Source: an uncultured Clostridia bacterium
GTDB lineage: Bacteria > Bacillota > Clostridia > Oscillospirales > Acutalibacteraceae
DNA length: 32,843 nt
Assembly (NCBI GenBank): GCA_945863885.1
Contig: CAMAZY010000029.1
Coordinates: 1 to 32,843, forward strand
Reading direction: 5' to 3'
Below the pieces are notes generated by a model. That model was not told the origin of the DNA. It worked only from the letters and a program-made list of their open reading frames with translations, and ran no database searches. The position numbers and the translations under genes are program-made. How positions within the stretch are numbered: the stretch's first letter is position 1; each line of letters opens with the position of its first letter. This document shows positions 16,781 through 25,080 of this stretch, one piece after another.

Positions 16781-17309
16781 TTTTTCTGTTCCCTATTTTC
16801 TCCTGATGGTTCGTTTCAATTCCCTGCTTTTCGAGCAGCCCTGATAGTTTTTGTCGTGCTTTCTGAAGTCTCGTGCGAACGGCTGAAGCCGATATGCCGA
16901 GAACACTTCCGATTTCCCGGCTTGTCAAATGTTCGGCAAGAGAAAGCAGTTCTCTTTCATCTTTCGAAAGCCCCTCAAGCGCTTTGGTAATCGCAATTGA
17001 CGTTTCGAAATCCGGCTGATATGTCGATTCTACACGGGAGTTTTCCGGGTCAGCAAAACACAGCGGACGTAACTTTGTATATCGCAGATAATCGTTCGCC
17101 GTGTTTTTTGCAATCGCAAACAGCCACGACTTTTTGTTTTTTATACCCGAAAATCCGTAACTGAATATATACTGCCACGCCCGAAGAAAAGTCTGCTGAC
17201 AAAGGTCGTCAGCGGTGTCCTTGTCAAACCGGCGGCAGAAGTAGCCGTAAATCCGCTTTCCGTATTCCGTATACAAGCCTTCAAAAAATTCCGCTCTTTC
17301 GTGTATCAT
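16773..17309 (-). CDS. ECF-type RNA polymerase sigma factor
   Basis: Sigma-70-family factor with only regions 2 and 4. Region 2 spans about residues 10-75 (YGKRIYGYFCRRFDKDTADDLCQQTFLRAWQ, then SWLFAIAKNTANDYLR), and region 4 about 110-160, with the helix-turn-helix LTSREIGSVLGISASAVRTRLQKARQKL. At 178 residues it has normal ECF length. It starts 6 bases after the preceding unknown gene, and the sequence before its ATG has no GGAGG-type site, so it probably relies on translational coupling. No full-length anti-sigma gene follows; only the short overlapping frame at 16780-16721. The gene order suggests that the upstream protein may be its regulator or partner, but nothing in that sequence proves it. 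Confidence 0.9.
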   Translation of the reverse strand: MIHERAEFFEGLYTEYGKRIYGYFCRRFDKDTADDLCQQTFLRAWQYIFSYGFSGIKNKKSWLFAIAKNTANDYLRYTKLRPLCFADPENSRVESTYQPDFETSIAITKALEGLSKDERELLSLAEHLTSREIGSVLGISASAVRTRLQKARQKLSGLLEKQGIETNHQEKIGNRKND

Positions 17310-17315
17310 ATCCGT

Positions 17316-18056
17316 TTACTTTTTGCGTCCGAAGAAGCGGCGGCTTTTCTTTTGCTGTCCGAGGTCGGCAAGGATTTCTTCTTTCCGGCTCGGGTGTTTC
17401 GTATACTCCTCTGCCTCGACAATACTGAATCCGACGGTGGAGCGTGCCTTGACACAGCCGATGATTTTTTTCGGGGCAATGATTTTGTACCCGGCAAAAA
17501 AACGGATATCTTTTTCTTCAATCAGCTTTTCGCTGACATTTTCGTCAAGAAAAAGCTTGTTGCCGCAGACAATCAGCGTTTTATCCTTGAGATGACGGAG
17601 CATATCTTCATCAACCGTTACCGAGTCTCCCCATATACTGCATTCAAAATCGTCGTCGGGCATCGTCATGGTGATTCCGTTGCAGGAATGAATTTTAGCG
17701 GCGCAGTTCTTCGACTTGACAAGAAACCCGTTGACATAAAAACCGCTGTCACCCTTGTAGTTGTCAAAACCCTTGAGAACAATGATACCGTTTGCGATGA
17801 CAACGGCGTTGTCCGGAATGTCAAGGGCACTGATGACCGTTGTGCCGTTAATATGTAACGGTACGGCGTCGGCCGGAATTTTGATGGTGTTTGCCACGTT
17901 TGTCATTTTGATATCTGTTAACGTCTCATAATACTCCGACGGTGCGTCCGCAGGAATCATCAGAATTGCGACATTGGTTATCGATTTGATTTTGGAAAGT
18001 GCTTTTGCGTCGTACTGTGTCAGATCTGCCAAAGCTTGATTTTTTATTTCTGCCAT
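17316..18056 (-). CDS. Unknown beta-rich protein encoded with an ECF sigma factor
   Basis: Not recognised. The 246-residue product has no membrane segment or signal peptide. From about residue 20 to 215 it shows alternating short hydrophobic strands and turns (VAILMIPAD, NTIKIPADA, VPLHINGTTVIS, AVVIANGIIVLKG, GFYVNGFLVKS, TLIVCGNKLFLD), a rhythm like that of beta-helical or bactofilin-like proteins. The last about 20 residues are strongly basic (KKSRRFFGRKK). The start was set at 18056, after AAGGACG with 9-base spacing; a frame reaching 18104 has no such site. The sigma gene begins 6 bases after its stop, so both must be co-transcribed. It may sense or regulate for the sigma factor; this is inference from position only. 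Confidence 0.75.
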   Translation of the reverse strand: MAEIKNQALADLTQYDAKALSKIKSITNVAILMIPADAPSEYYETLTDIKMTNVANTIKIPADAVPLHINGTTVISALDIPDNAVVIANGIIVLKGFDNYKGDSGFYVNGFLVKSKNCAAKIHSCNGITMTMPDDDFECSIWGDSVTVDEDMLRHLKDKTLIVCGNKLFLDENVSEKLIEEKDIRFFAGYKIIAPKKIIGCVKARSTVGFSIVEAEEYTKHPSRKEEILADLGQQKKSRRFFGRKK

Positions 18057-18163
18057 AAATATTTCGTCCTTTCGTTTTGCAGACATCAGGTACCCCGTCC
18101 GCATTTTTCAACCGGTTTCATATAGTAAGACGTAAGTCATTTAGAAAGTGTCTGTGCTTTTTC

Positions 18164-18200
18164 AAAAAACAGACCTGCTGACCGTTTTATCAGCAGGTCT
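18164..18200 (-). terminator. murD terminator
   Basis: An 11-bp perfect stem AGACCTGCTGA/TCAGCAGGTCT (18171-18181 with 18190-18200) followed on the minus strand by GTTTTTTG. It lies 90 bases after the murD stop. On the plus strand it is followed by TTTTCAATT, so it could also act in that direction. Confidence 0.85.
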
Positions 18201-18289
18201 TTTCAATTATTGAAACAGTGAAAGGAACAAATTGAGAAAGGTTTAAGGAACCTTCGCAAGGTACTTTTTGATCAATCATGAACAAAGCC

Positions 18290-19651
18290 TTACGCTTGTT
18301 TCTTTTCAATTTCGTGAACCATATCCTTGAACATGGTGCCCCGCTGCTGATAATTTTTGAACATACCCCAGCTTGCGCAGGCAGGCGAAAGCAGTACGCA
18401 GTCACCGCTTTCGGCGTTTTCAAACGCAACATCAACAGCCTCCTGCATCGACTCGACGAACCGGTAAGCCTTGAAGCCGGCTTCATCGCAGGCGGCGGCA
18501 ATCTTTTCTCGTGTCTGACCCATCAGAAGTAAAAGCTTACACTTACCGATCAGGTGAGAAATCCAGTCGCCGTAGTCGGAGTGCTTATCGTAGCCGCCGG
18601 CAATCAGAATGGTGCTTGACGGCATTGCGTCAATCGCCTTGATAGCGGCGTCAGTGTTCGTACCCTTTGAATCGTTATAATACTTGACGCCGTTGATTTC
18701 GGCGGTGAACTCGATTCTGTGCTCAACGGCGACAAACCGTTTAACGACCTCACGGATTTTCTCCATCGGTACGCCGAAGCTGTCGGTGATGGCAACGGCA
18801 GCCATGATGTTTTCGAAATTGTGCAGCCCGACAAGGTTGATTTCGTCGGTGCGGCAGACGAGAATGTCCTCGCCGTTTTTGTTGTAGATAATCTTGCCGT
18901 CGGCGTAGTACAGACCGTTTTCAAGTTTCTGCGTGCTTGAGAAGAAAACAACCTTGCACTTAAGCTCTTTTGCAAAATCACGAAGCACCGCATCGTCGTA
19001 ATTGAGAACGCAGGTGTCGTTTTCGTCCTGATTTTTCGCAATCGACTTCTTGACTGCTATGTAGTTTTCCATCGATCCGTGGCGGTCAAGATGGTCGGGG
19101 GTGATGTTGAGAATGGCGCTGACCTTCGGCTTGAATGTAATCATGGTTTCAAGCTGGAAGGAGCTGATTTCGGCTACGGTCACACTGTCGGGCGACGAGG
19201 AAAGCGCAAGGCCGGTATACGGAATTTCGATGTTGCCGACAAGAAGCGTTTTGTCGTTGACGCTTTTCATAATTTCGTATGTAAGAGAAGTTGTCGTCGT
19301 CTTTCCGTTTGTGCCGGTAATGGCGAGCACCTGACCCTTATCGTAACGGTAACCAAGCTCAATTTCGCTGTAAACGGTGATGCCCTCGCTTATAACAGTT
19401 TGCATAACCGGCGTTGAAAGCGATACGCCGGGGCTGACAACACAGATCTTGATATCGGAAAGCTGACCCTTTGCGTCGCCGCCCAAGATAAACGGAATGT
19501 CCGTTTCGCCGATTCTTTCGCAAACGGCGGCGGTGTCAAGATTTTCGTTTGCGTCGTAAATGACATATTCTTCGCCAAGCTGAGAAAGCATTTTCGCCGC
19601 ATCGATTCCGCTTCTTCCGGCTCCGACGATGAGATATTTATTTTTTTCCAT
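18290..19651 (-). CDS. murD: UDP-N-acetylmuramoyl-L-alanine--D-glutamate ligase (MurD)
   Basis: Cytoplasmic ligase that adds D-glutamate to UDP-MurNAc-L-Ala, the step before MurE. The 453-residue protein begins with a nucleotide-binding fold (YLIVGAGRSGIDAA), then the Mur-ligase ATP loop ITGTNGKTTT at about 110-119, NITPDHLDRHGSMENY, the HRIEF segment, YYNDSKGTNTDA and a C-terminal LLSPACASWGMFKNYQQRG, all typical of MurD. A GGAGGG site precedes the ATG. It has its own promoter and terminator and is about 17 kb from the mraZ-mraY cluster, in the same orientation, whereas in many Firmicutes murD directly follows mraY. Confidence 0.97.
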   Translation of the reverse strand: MEKNKYLIVGAGRSGIDAAKMLSQLGEEYVIYDANENLDTAAVCERIGETDIPFILGGDAKGQLSDIKICVVSPGVSLSTPVMQTVISEGITVYSEIELGYRYDKGQVLAITGTNGKTTTTSLTYEIMKSVNDKTLLVGNIEIPYTGLALSSSPDSVTVAEISSFQLETMITFKPKVSAILNITPDHLDRHGSMENYIAVKKSIAKNQDENDTCVLNYDDAVLRDFAKELKCKVVFFSSTQKLENGLYYADGKIIYNKNGEDILVCRTDEINLVGLHNFENIMAAVAITDSFGVPMEKIREVVKRFVAVEHRIEFTAEINGVKYYNDSKGTNTDAAIKAIDAMPSSTILIAGGYDKHSDYGDWISHLIGKCKLLLLMGQTREKIAAACDEAGFKAYRFVESMQEAVDVAFENAESGDCVLLSPACASWGMFKNYQQRGTMFKDMVHEIEKKQA

Positions 19652-19684
19652 GAGATTTCCCTCCTGTACGGTTTTTCCTTAGGG

Positions 19685-19713
19685 ATTATAGCACTCAAAA
19701 AGTGTAAATGCAA
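19685..19713 (-). promoter_or_regulatory. murD promoter
   Basis: TTGCAT (19713-19708), 17-base spacer, perfect TATAAT (19690-19685) on the minus strand, 33 bases ahead of the murD ATG. Confidence 0.8.
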
Positions 19714-19790
19714 GGGGGTAGCGGCGGATACCGCATAAATCGAACGTCTCACAAAGCTTCGCCGATCGCCCTTTCCCGATCACGGCGCAA

Positions 19791-19824
19791 GGCTGCGGCA
19801 GTTTTTTGCCGCAGCCCGTTTTTT
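19791..19824 (+). terminator. Plus-strand terminator without an obvious plus-strand gene
   Basis: A 10-bp perfect stem GGCTGCGGCA/TGCCGCAGCC (19791-19800 with 19807-19816) is followed on the plus strand by CGTTTTTTCG. No plus-strand gene precedes it; murD and its promoter run the other way. On the minus strand no U-run follows, although it does lie 35 bases after the stop of the small membrane protein gene. Confidence 0.6.
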
Positions 19825-19851
19825 CGTCGTGTGAAAAAGAAAAAAGCAAGC

Positions 19852-20262
19852 CTACTTTTCGCAAAGCGCAAGACATTTCACAAAGCAGGCGGTATTCGTA
19901 ACCGTCAGCGAGAAAAACGCAATCAGCAAGCCGCCCAAAATAGCCGACAGTACCGTCCATTTGATACAGCCGAGCCCCAAAAGAAGAGCGGAGGACAAAA
20001 TCGTCCCCAGAATTCCGGCAAGAAGCGTATTGAGAATCGTGCATTTGCACTCCCGCAAGTGATTTCCGTAAGTCAGAGCGGCAATCAGCACGGCAAGGTA
20101 CGTAAGGGACACAACGAGCAGCACCCAAAGGAAAGCCGGTTGAAACGCAACAAGTCCGCACAAGTGTAAAATGACGGCAACGATTCCGAATATCACGCTT
20201 GAAAGAATCGAATAAAGCGTACAGGCACATCTGCGTTTGCCGCCGCAGTCAATCAAAGCCAT
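19852..20262 (-). CDS. Small cysteine-containing membrane protein, function unknown
   Basis: The 136-residue protein has four hydrophobic segments (about 18-37, 44-64, 77-98 and 103-127) and eight or so cysteines, several in short motifs near the cytoplasmic ends (DCGGKRRCACT, RECKCT, CFVKCLALC). No enzymatic signature is visible. Such small Cys-bearing four-helix proteins are common in Clostridia, mostly without assigned role. The start at 20262 follows GGGAGGTGAAAGA and was preferred over an upstream frame. A single-gene unit divergent from the padR operon; the 155 bases between its start and the padR -35 element hold no convincing second promoter. Confidence 0.75.
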   Translation of the reverse strand: MALIDCGGKRRCACTLYSILSSVIFGIVAVILHLCGLVAFQPAFLWVLLVVSLTYLAVLIAALTYGNHLRECKCTILNTLLAGILGTILSSALLLGLGCIKWTVLSAILGGLLIAFFSLTVTNTACFVKCLALCEK

Positions 20263-20417
20263 TCTTTCACCTCCCTTTTTCACTATATGCCGAAGTTCAA
20301 AAACGGTGTGAGTGCGGCGGACCGCCATACCGAATCAGTATACGGGAGCGCAACGGCAAAGAAGCGCAAATACCTTGTACAGCCGAATGACCCATTCAAA
20401 AAAATCCGATTTTCCTA

Positions 20418-20446
20418 TTGACATCTTCCTTGTGCGGTGCTATATT
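20418..20446 (+). promoter_or_regulatory. padR operon promoter
   Basis: Perfect TTGACA (20418-20423), 17 bases, TATATT (20441-20446), a strong sigma-A-type promoter for padR and the two following genes. Confidence 0.85.
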
Positions 20447-20448
20447 AT

Positions 20449-20480
20449 GCATAGAGTTCCGATGTATAGAAGCTCTATGC
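20449..20480 (+). promoter_or_regulatory. Putative PadR operator
   Basis: An 8-bp perfect inverted repeat, GCATAGAG at 20449-20456 and CTCTATGC at 20473-20480, starts 2 bases after the -10 box. Between the arms lies a third related copy, ATGTATAGA (20462-20470). Position over the transcription start and palindromic form suit autorepression by the PadR protein encoded next. Confidence 0.7.
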
Positions 20481-20558
20481 CGTGGGCAGACAAAGCAGTA
20501 CCCCCTGCTTTTCCCCTGCCCCCGGCCTCAGACAAAAAATTTTTTATGAGGTGATTGT

Positions 20559-20903
20559 ATGAATATCAAAAAAGAACTCTCCAAGGGCAGTACCTCTTTG
20601 CTTGTACTTTCGGTGCTTGAAAGCGGCGATATGTACGGCTATCAGATCATCAAGGAAATCGAAGCCCGATCGGAATTTGTCTTTTCACTGAAAGAGGGCA
20701 CGCTCTACCCGATTCTGCACGCATTCGAAAAGGACGGCTATGTGACCTCGTACTGGATTGAAAACGAGTCCGCCCGCAAGAGAAAGTACTACCGCATCAC
20801 CGACAAGGGCATCAAGGCGCTTTCCAAAAACAAGGAGGAATGGACGTCCTATTCCTCGGCGGTCAACAAGGTCATCGGCAAGGTGTCCCACGCCAAGGCG
20901 TAA
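20559..20903 (+). CDS. PadR-family transcriptional regulator
   Basis: Winged-helix repressor of the PadR type. The 114 residues contain the family core: LLVLSVLESGDMYGYQIIKEIEARSEFVFSLKEGTLYPILHAFEKDGYVTSYW, then RKYYRITDKGIKAL; the C-terminal helix is the short dimerisation arm of the small (PadR-s2) type. GAGGTGAT precedes the ATG. The next gene starts 17 bases after its stop, so it is the first gene of a three-gene operon and very likely controls it through the palindrome at 20449-20480. The ligand or signal cannot be deduced. Confidence 0.95.
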   Translation: MNIKKELSKGSTSLLVLSVLESGDMYGYQIIKEIEARSEFVFSLKEGTLYPILHAFEKDGYVTSYWIENESARKRKYYRITDKGIKALSKNKEEWTSYSSAVNKVIGKVSHAKA

Positions 20904-20920
20904 AAGCGGAGGATAACATC

Positions 20921-22378
20921 ATGAGCAAACCGAAAATCGTTTCGGACTACCTTGAGGCCGCCGTGCCGAAAGGGCTTACGGCGTCCCGACGGAAGCTGCT
21001 TTCGGACGAGCTTGAAAGCCACATCTATGACAAAGCCGAGCACTATATCGAAATCGGCTATTCCGAAGAAGACAGCTTTGAAAAGGCAGTCGCCGAAATG
21101 GGCGATGCTGAAGCGGTCAACATACAGCTTGATGAGATTTACAAAGAGAACGGCAAACTTAAATTCACTCTTACAGCGGTCATTTTTCTTTCGTGTCTTC
21201 TGTTTACGCTGTGCACACCGATAGGTGCTGTCGCTCCTATTAAGACCTATGCGCCGCCGTTTTACGCTCTGCTTTCATTCGTTCTATATTTTGCCCTCAT
21301 CACATGGATCGTTGTCTGCTACCGAAGAAAAGCGGAAAAAACGCTCAAAGCTGTCGGGATAATCACCTCGGTAACAGCCATTCCCTGTATGCCGCTACTT
21401 CTTAAGCCGTTTGCCGATGCCGTTCAGTATAATATTTCGTTTCTGATTGAAAAAATTTTTCACACGCCGTTTGAAAGCTTCCGGGTTTTCGACACAGTCG
21501 GTACCGTTTCCCTCATTTTTTATTTTGCGGCCATTCTTTCAATACCGGTTTTAAGCTTCGTCCTGCTGTTACACCTGAGAAGCGGAAAAAGCGCCGGGCA
21601 TAAACCGAAAACAGCAAGAATGATTTACGTTTTTGCCGCCATTACGGTTCTCATGACCGCCGTGTACTGGCAGGCAACGGATTATTACGGATATCAGAAG
21701 ATTGTCAGCATCGACCAGTTATATACATATTATGACGGTCAGGACAGCAATTGGGAAAAAGAAAAAGAGAAAATGATCGGCGTGCTTGATGATTACCGAA
21801 AAATCCGCCCGGGTCAGGATGCCGATGAAATCAACCGGACATTACTCGAAAAGGGATATAAGTCCGTCAGCTATGACGATTTCGAAGAAAATTACAGCGA
21901 CAATTTTTTCAGCACTGAATCGAAAAATGTCATTGAATACTACAAAAGCGACAACGGAATGGTACGGGAAACAATCCGTTTTCCCGACACCCCGAACCCT
22001 ATGCGAAAAAGTCTGGATACCGTTACGCCCGATTACATGATCTGTTATGTTGACAACTGCTTTGAATATATCAAATCTCTCCGGATCGGTGCAAACGAAG
22101 AGGAGACCGTCAACCGTCTTTTTGATTTTGACTGTGTACTTAGTTCTGTCAAAACCCGGTGTTCGGAACATGGTGAACAATCCGAATACACCTTCTTTGC
22201 TAGCAAGGCGGCTGTGAAAAAGCCGAAGCCGCTGTCAAGATTCTTCATTTTAGATGTTGGACGTGATGTATCAACACACCTGACGGTCCGTTTCGAATTT
22301 AAGAACGAAAAACTGACCGATGCTTCGGTCAGCGGTGACAACTACTATCTCTACGAACTGACATCTCCCAAAAGTTAA
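20921..22378 (+). CDS. PadR-linked membrane protein with DUF1700-like N-terminus (paralogue 1)
   Basis: Unknown function. The N-terminal about 60 residues (KPKIVSDYLEAAVPKGLTASRRKLLSDELESHIYDKAEHYIEIGYSEEDSFEKAVAEMGDAEAV) resemble the helical prefix seen in DUF1700 and permease-prefix proteins that accompany PadR regulators in Firmicutes. About six membrane segments follow (roughly 78-260). The C-terminal half (about 285-485) is soluble, probably outside the membrane, and contains a segment with RPGQDADEINRTLLEKGYKSVSYDDF, like proteins that use a small lipoprotein-style fold. The 485-residue start was set at 20921, after GGAGG; a frame starting inside padR was rejected. Paired with the next gene, whose N-terminus is nearly identical. 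Confidence 0.8.
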   Translation: MSKPKIVSDYLEAAVPKGLTASRRKLLSDELESHIYDKAEHYIEIGYSEEDSFEKAVAEMGDAEAVNIQLDEIYKENGKLKFTLTAVIFLSCLLFTLCTPIGAVAPIKTYAPPFYALLSFVLYFALITWIVVCYRRKAEKTLKAVGIITSVTAIPCMPLLLKPFADAVQYNISFLIEKIFHTPFESFRVFDTVGTVSLIFYFAAILSIPVLSFVLLLHLRSGKSAGHKPKTARMIYVFAAITVLMTAVYWQATDYYGYQKIVSIDQLYTYYDGQDSNWEKEKEKMIGVLDDYRKIRPGQDADEINRTLLEKGYKSVSYDDFEENYSDNFFSTESKNVIEYYKSDNGMVRETIRFPDTPNPMRKSLDTVTPDYMICYVDNCFEYIKSLRIGANEEETVNRLFDFDCVLSSVKTRCSEHGEQSEYTFFASKAAVKKPKPLSRFFILDVGRDVSTHLTVRFEFKNEKLTDASVSGDNYYLYELTSPKS

Positions 22379-22390
22379 GGAGTGAAACAA

Positions 22391-23896
22391 ATGCCAAAAC
22401 CGAAAATCGTTTCGAACTATCTTGAAGCCGCCGTCCCGAAAGGGCTGTCAGCGTCTAGACGGAAACTGCTCATGGACGAGCTTGAAAGCCACATCTTCGA
22501 CAAAGCCGGGCACTATATCGAAATCGGCTATTCGGAGGAAGAAAGCTTCCTAAAAGCGGTTGCCGAAATGGGCGACGCCGAAGCGGTAAGCGAAAGCTTC
22601 CGCAAGCTCTATAAGGAGAGCCACGCCGTCAATATTCTTATCATGGTTCTTCTTCTCGGTATCAATGCCGTCACCTCATACTACAACCTTGGCGGCAATA
22701 TGGCAGAATCCATGCCCGACCCGAACTTTTTGATTGTCATGCTCAGTCTCAGCTATTTCTCCGCCACGGTGCTTCTGATGAAATACGCCTACGGGAAAAA
22801 ACAGACAAACAAGCTTGCCGCTGTCGGGGCTTCGATGCTGATAATCAGCATACCGTCGTTTTTCATCGGTACGGTTTTCGTGCCCGGCGGTTACGCTGTA
22901 ACAGAAAATCTGCTTTTCATGCTCGAAAAACTCACCGGGACGGATTGTATGAATCGGTTTGAAAACCATTTCACGATTCCGTATATCCTTTTCACCCTCG
23001 GGACGCCCGTTATTCTGTCCGTCATCAGCTTTATCCTGTCAGTTAAAAGCATCTGCTATGAATCGGAAAAGCGTTTTTGGCTCCCCTCTTTGGGACTTAC
23101 CGCCACAGCGGTCATTCTCGTCCTATTTACGTTCACCAATGCCGTTATTTATCCCTTTGCAAGAGAATATCAATATGATCGTATTCTTTCCGATCAGTAT
23201 GAAATCAATCAGAAAGAATCCGAGCAAAGGACTCTGTATAAAATCTTTTCGAAAATCCAAAAAGGCGACAGCCGGAACAGCGTCGAGCCGCTTTTCAAAA
23301 AAGCTGAAATGCTTGCTTCCGATAAATTTCTGGATATGCTTGAGCAGGAATATACCGATTATGTCCGCAATACGGTCGAAAAAAGAATCAACAAACAACT
23401 TCAGGGCAAGCGGAACGCACAGATATACTTTTTCATAACCGATGACAAATATAGCTATTTTCAAGAACCGCCTGAGAATTTTATCCTCGTTGAATTTGAC
23501 AAAAACGGCAAGGTTATCGGAAAAGAAATCAGCGTGGAAGCCATAGCCGGAGAAACCGACCCCGACGGTCTTGCTTTTTACTGTGAACGGCTGAAGCCCG
23601 GCATGACGAAACAGGAAGCCGCCGACATTCTGTCCTCCCCCGCCTGCGAAAAAGTTTTTGAGGCGATATACTACAAGGGCGATACCGTCACCGAAGTGCA
23701 AAGCTATTTTGCCCAAGTAGAAAAGCATAACAGAACCGTTTTCGGCGTACCTCTTCCTTATGATTTAGGCGGTGAAAGTCGCCGGGAAACCTTTCAGGCG
23801 ACACTTGTTTTCGAAAACGGTATTCTGAAAGAGCCGCCCGAAACCAAAGACACGGACGATATAGCAAACGAAATGTCCGAATACGATTCCGACTGA
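22391..23896 (+). CDS. PadR-linked membrane protein with DUF1700-like N-terminus (paralogue 2)
   Basis: Tandem paralogue of the preceding gene. Residues 1-65 differ from it at few positions, while the rest diverges strongly. The 501-residue product has about six membrane segments (roughly 75-265) and a soluble C-terminal half with GMTKQEAADILSSPACEKVFEA near 420, of the kind found in SmpA/BamE-like small domains (a weak resemblance). Function unknown. The ATG at 22391 lies 8 bases after AAGGAG; an in-frame GTG at 22382 overlaps that site. It starts 12 bases after paralogue 1 ends. A strong bidirectional terminator follows. Confidence 0.8.
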   Translation: MPKPKIVSNYLEAAVPKGLSASRRKLLMDELESHIFDKAGHYIEIGYSEEESFLKAVAEMGDAEAVSESFRKLYKESHAVNILIMVLLLGINAVTSYYNLGGNMAESMPDPNFLIVMLSLSYFSATVLLMKYAYGKKQTNKLAAVGASMLIISIPSFFIGTVFVPGGYAVTENLLFMLEKLTGTDCMNRFENHFTIPYILFTLGTPVILSVISFILSVKSICYESEKRFWLPSLGLTATAVILVLFTFTNAVIYPFAREYQYDRILSDQYEINQKESEQRTLYKIFSKIQKGDSRNSVEPLFKKAEMLASDKFLDMLEQEYTDYVRNTVEKRINKQLQGKRNAQIYFFITDDKYSYFQEPPENFILVEFDKNGKVIGKEISVEAIAGETDPDGLAFYCERLKPGMTKQEAADILSSPACEKVFEAIYYKGDTVTEVQSYFAQVEKHNRTVFGVPLPYDLGGESRRETFQATLVFENGILKEPPETKDTDDIANEMSEYDSD

Positions 23897-23904
23897 AAAA
23901 AGAT

Positions 23905-23955
23905 AACCGAAAGCGGCGAAGGAGCAATTCCCTCGCCGCTTTCGGTTTGTTGGTT
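23905..23955. terminator. Bidirectional terminator between convergent operons
   Basis: A 15-bp perfect stem AACCGAAAGCGGCGA/TCGCCGCTTTCGGTT (23905-23919 with 23933-23947). On the plus strand TGTTGGTTTG follows; on the minus strand ATCTTTTTT follows. It ends both the padR operon and the ilvE-containing operon. Confidence 0.9.
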
Positions 23956-23996
23956 TGTAAGTTTTTTTATAACACACGGTCGCCCGTGGATTATAC

Positions 23997-25061
23997 TTAT
24001 ACGGTGACTCTCCAGCCTCTTTTGTCTTCTCTTTCGCCCCACTGAATACCCGTCAGCTCGTCGTAAAGCTTCTGGGTAAGCTCGCCGATGGAGCCGTCGC
24101 CGATATTCATCACGTCGTCCTCATAGCGAAGCTTGTTGACCGGGGAAACAACGGCGGCCGTACCGGTTCCGAATACTTCCTCAAGTGTACCGTCCTTGGC
24201 GGCGGCAACAAGCTCGTCAACGGAAATTCTTCTTTCCTCGACCTCGTAGCCCCAGTCACGGCAAACCTGTAAAATAGAGTTTCTTGTGATACCCGGGAGA
24301 ATACTGCCGTTAAGCATCGGGGTGACAACCTTGCCGGAAATCTTGAAGCAGATGTTCATCGCGCCGACTTCCTCGATGTACTTTCTTTCGACACCGTCAA
24401 GCCAGAGTACCTGAGAATAGCCGCTGTCGTGCGCCTTAACCTGTGCAATCAGGCTTGCGGCATAGTTGCCACCGGTTTTCGCAAAACCCATTCCGCCCTT
24501 TACGGCACGGACATATTCGTCCTCAATCCAGATACCGACCGGCTCAAGTCCGCTTTCGTAGTATGCGCCCGACGGGGAAAGGATAACCATGAAAAGATAC
24601 GTCTTGGACGGCGCAACGCCTAAGAAAGCGTCGGTTGCGATAACGAACGGACGGATATAAAGCGAGGTGCCGGGGTCGGAAGGTACCCAGTCACGATCCA
24701 CGTCAACGACCGCCTTGACCGCTTCGACAAACATGTCCTCGGGAATTTCGGGAATACAAAGTCTCTGATTCGACTGATTGGCTCTTTTGGCGTTCATGTC
24801 GGGACGGAAAAGATAAATCGTGTCGTCCTTTCCTCTGTATGCCTTCATGCCCTCGAACATGGACTGACCGTAATGGAAAACCATGGCGCTCGGCTCGATG
24901 GAGATTTCGCCGTAGGGTACGATTCTCGGGTCATGCCAGCCCTTGCCCTCGGTGTAGTTCATGACAAACATATGGTCGGTAAAAATGTGACCGAAGCCTA
25001 AAGGCTGACCTTTTTCGGGCTTCTTCTTGGGATTGGTCGTTTTGGTGATTTTGATATCCAT
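23997..25061 (-). CDS. ilvE: Branched-chain amino acid aminotransferase
   Basis: PLP-dependent class IV transaminase that interconverts isoleucine, valine and leucine with their 2-oxoacids, using glutamate/2-oxoglutarate. The 354 residues are of the longer, eukaryote-like group (PALRPN..MNYTEGKGWHDPRI start region), with the PLP lysine at K195 in FAKTGGNY, the YIEEVGAMNICF segment and PGITRNSIL near 270-278. The start was placed at 25061: its ATG follows GGAGG by 8 bases, and this removes an overlap with the preceding gene. It is the last gene of the operon, 19 bases after the oxidoreductase gamma subunit. Being co-transcribed with a 2-oxoacid oxidoreductase and an acyl-CoA synthetase suggests it performs the final step of making an amino acid from a branched acid. 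Confidence 0.95.
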   Translation of the reverse strand: MDIKITKTTNPKKKPEKGQPLGFGHIFTDHMFVMNYTEGKGWHDPRIVPYGEISIEPSAMVFHYGQSMFEGMKAYRGKDDTIYLFRPDMNAKRANQSNQRLCIPEIPEDMFVEAVKAVVDVDRDWVPSDPGTSLYIRPFVIATDAFLGVAPSKTYLFMVILSPSGAYYESGLEPVGIWIEDEYVRAVKGGMGFAKTGGNYAASLIAQVKAHDSGYSQVLWLDGVERKYIEEVGAMNICFKISGKVVTPMLNGSILPGITRNSILQVCRDWGYEVEERRISVDELVAAAKDGTLEEVFGTGTAAVVSPVNKLRYEDDVMNIGDGSIGELTQKLYDELTGIQWGEREDKRGWRVTV

Positions 25062-25080
25062 ATCATTAACCTCCGTTATA

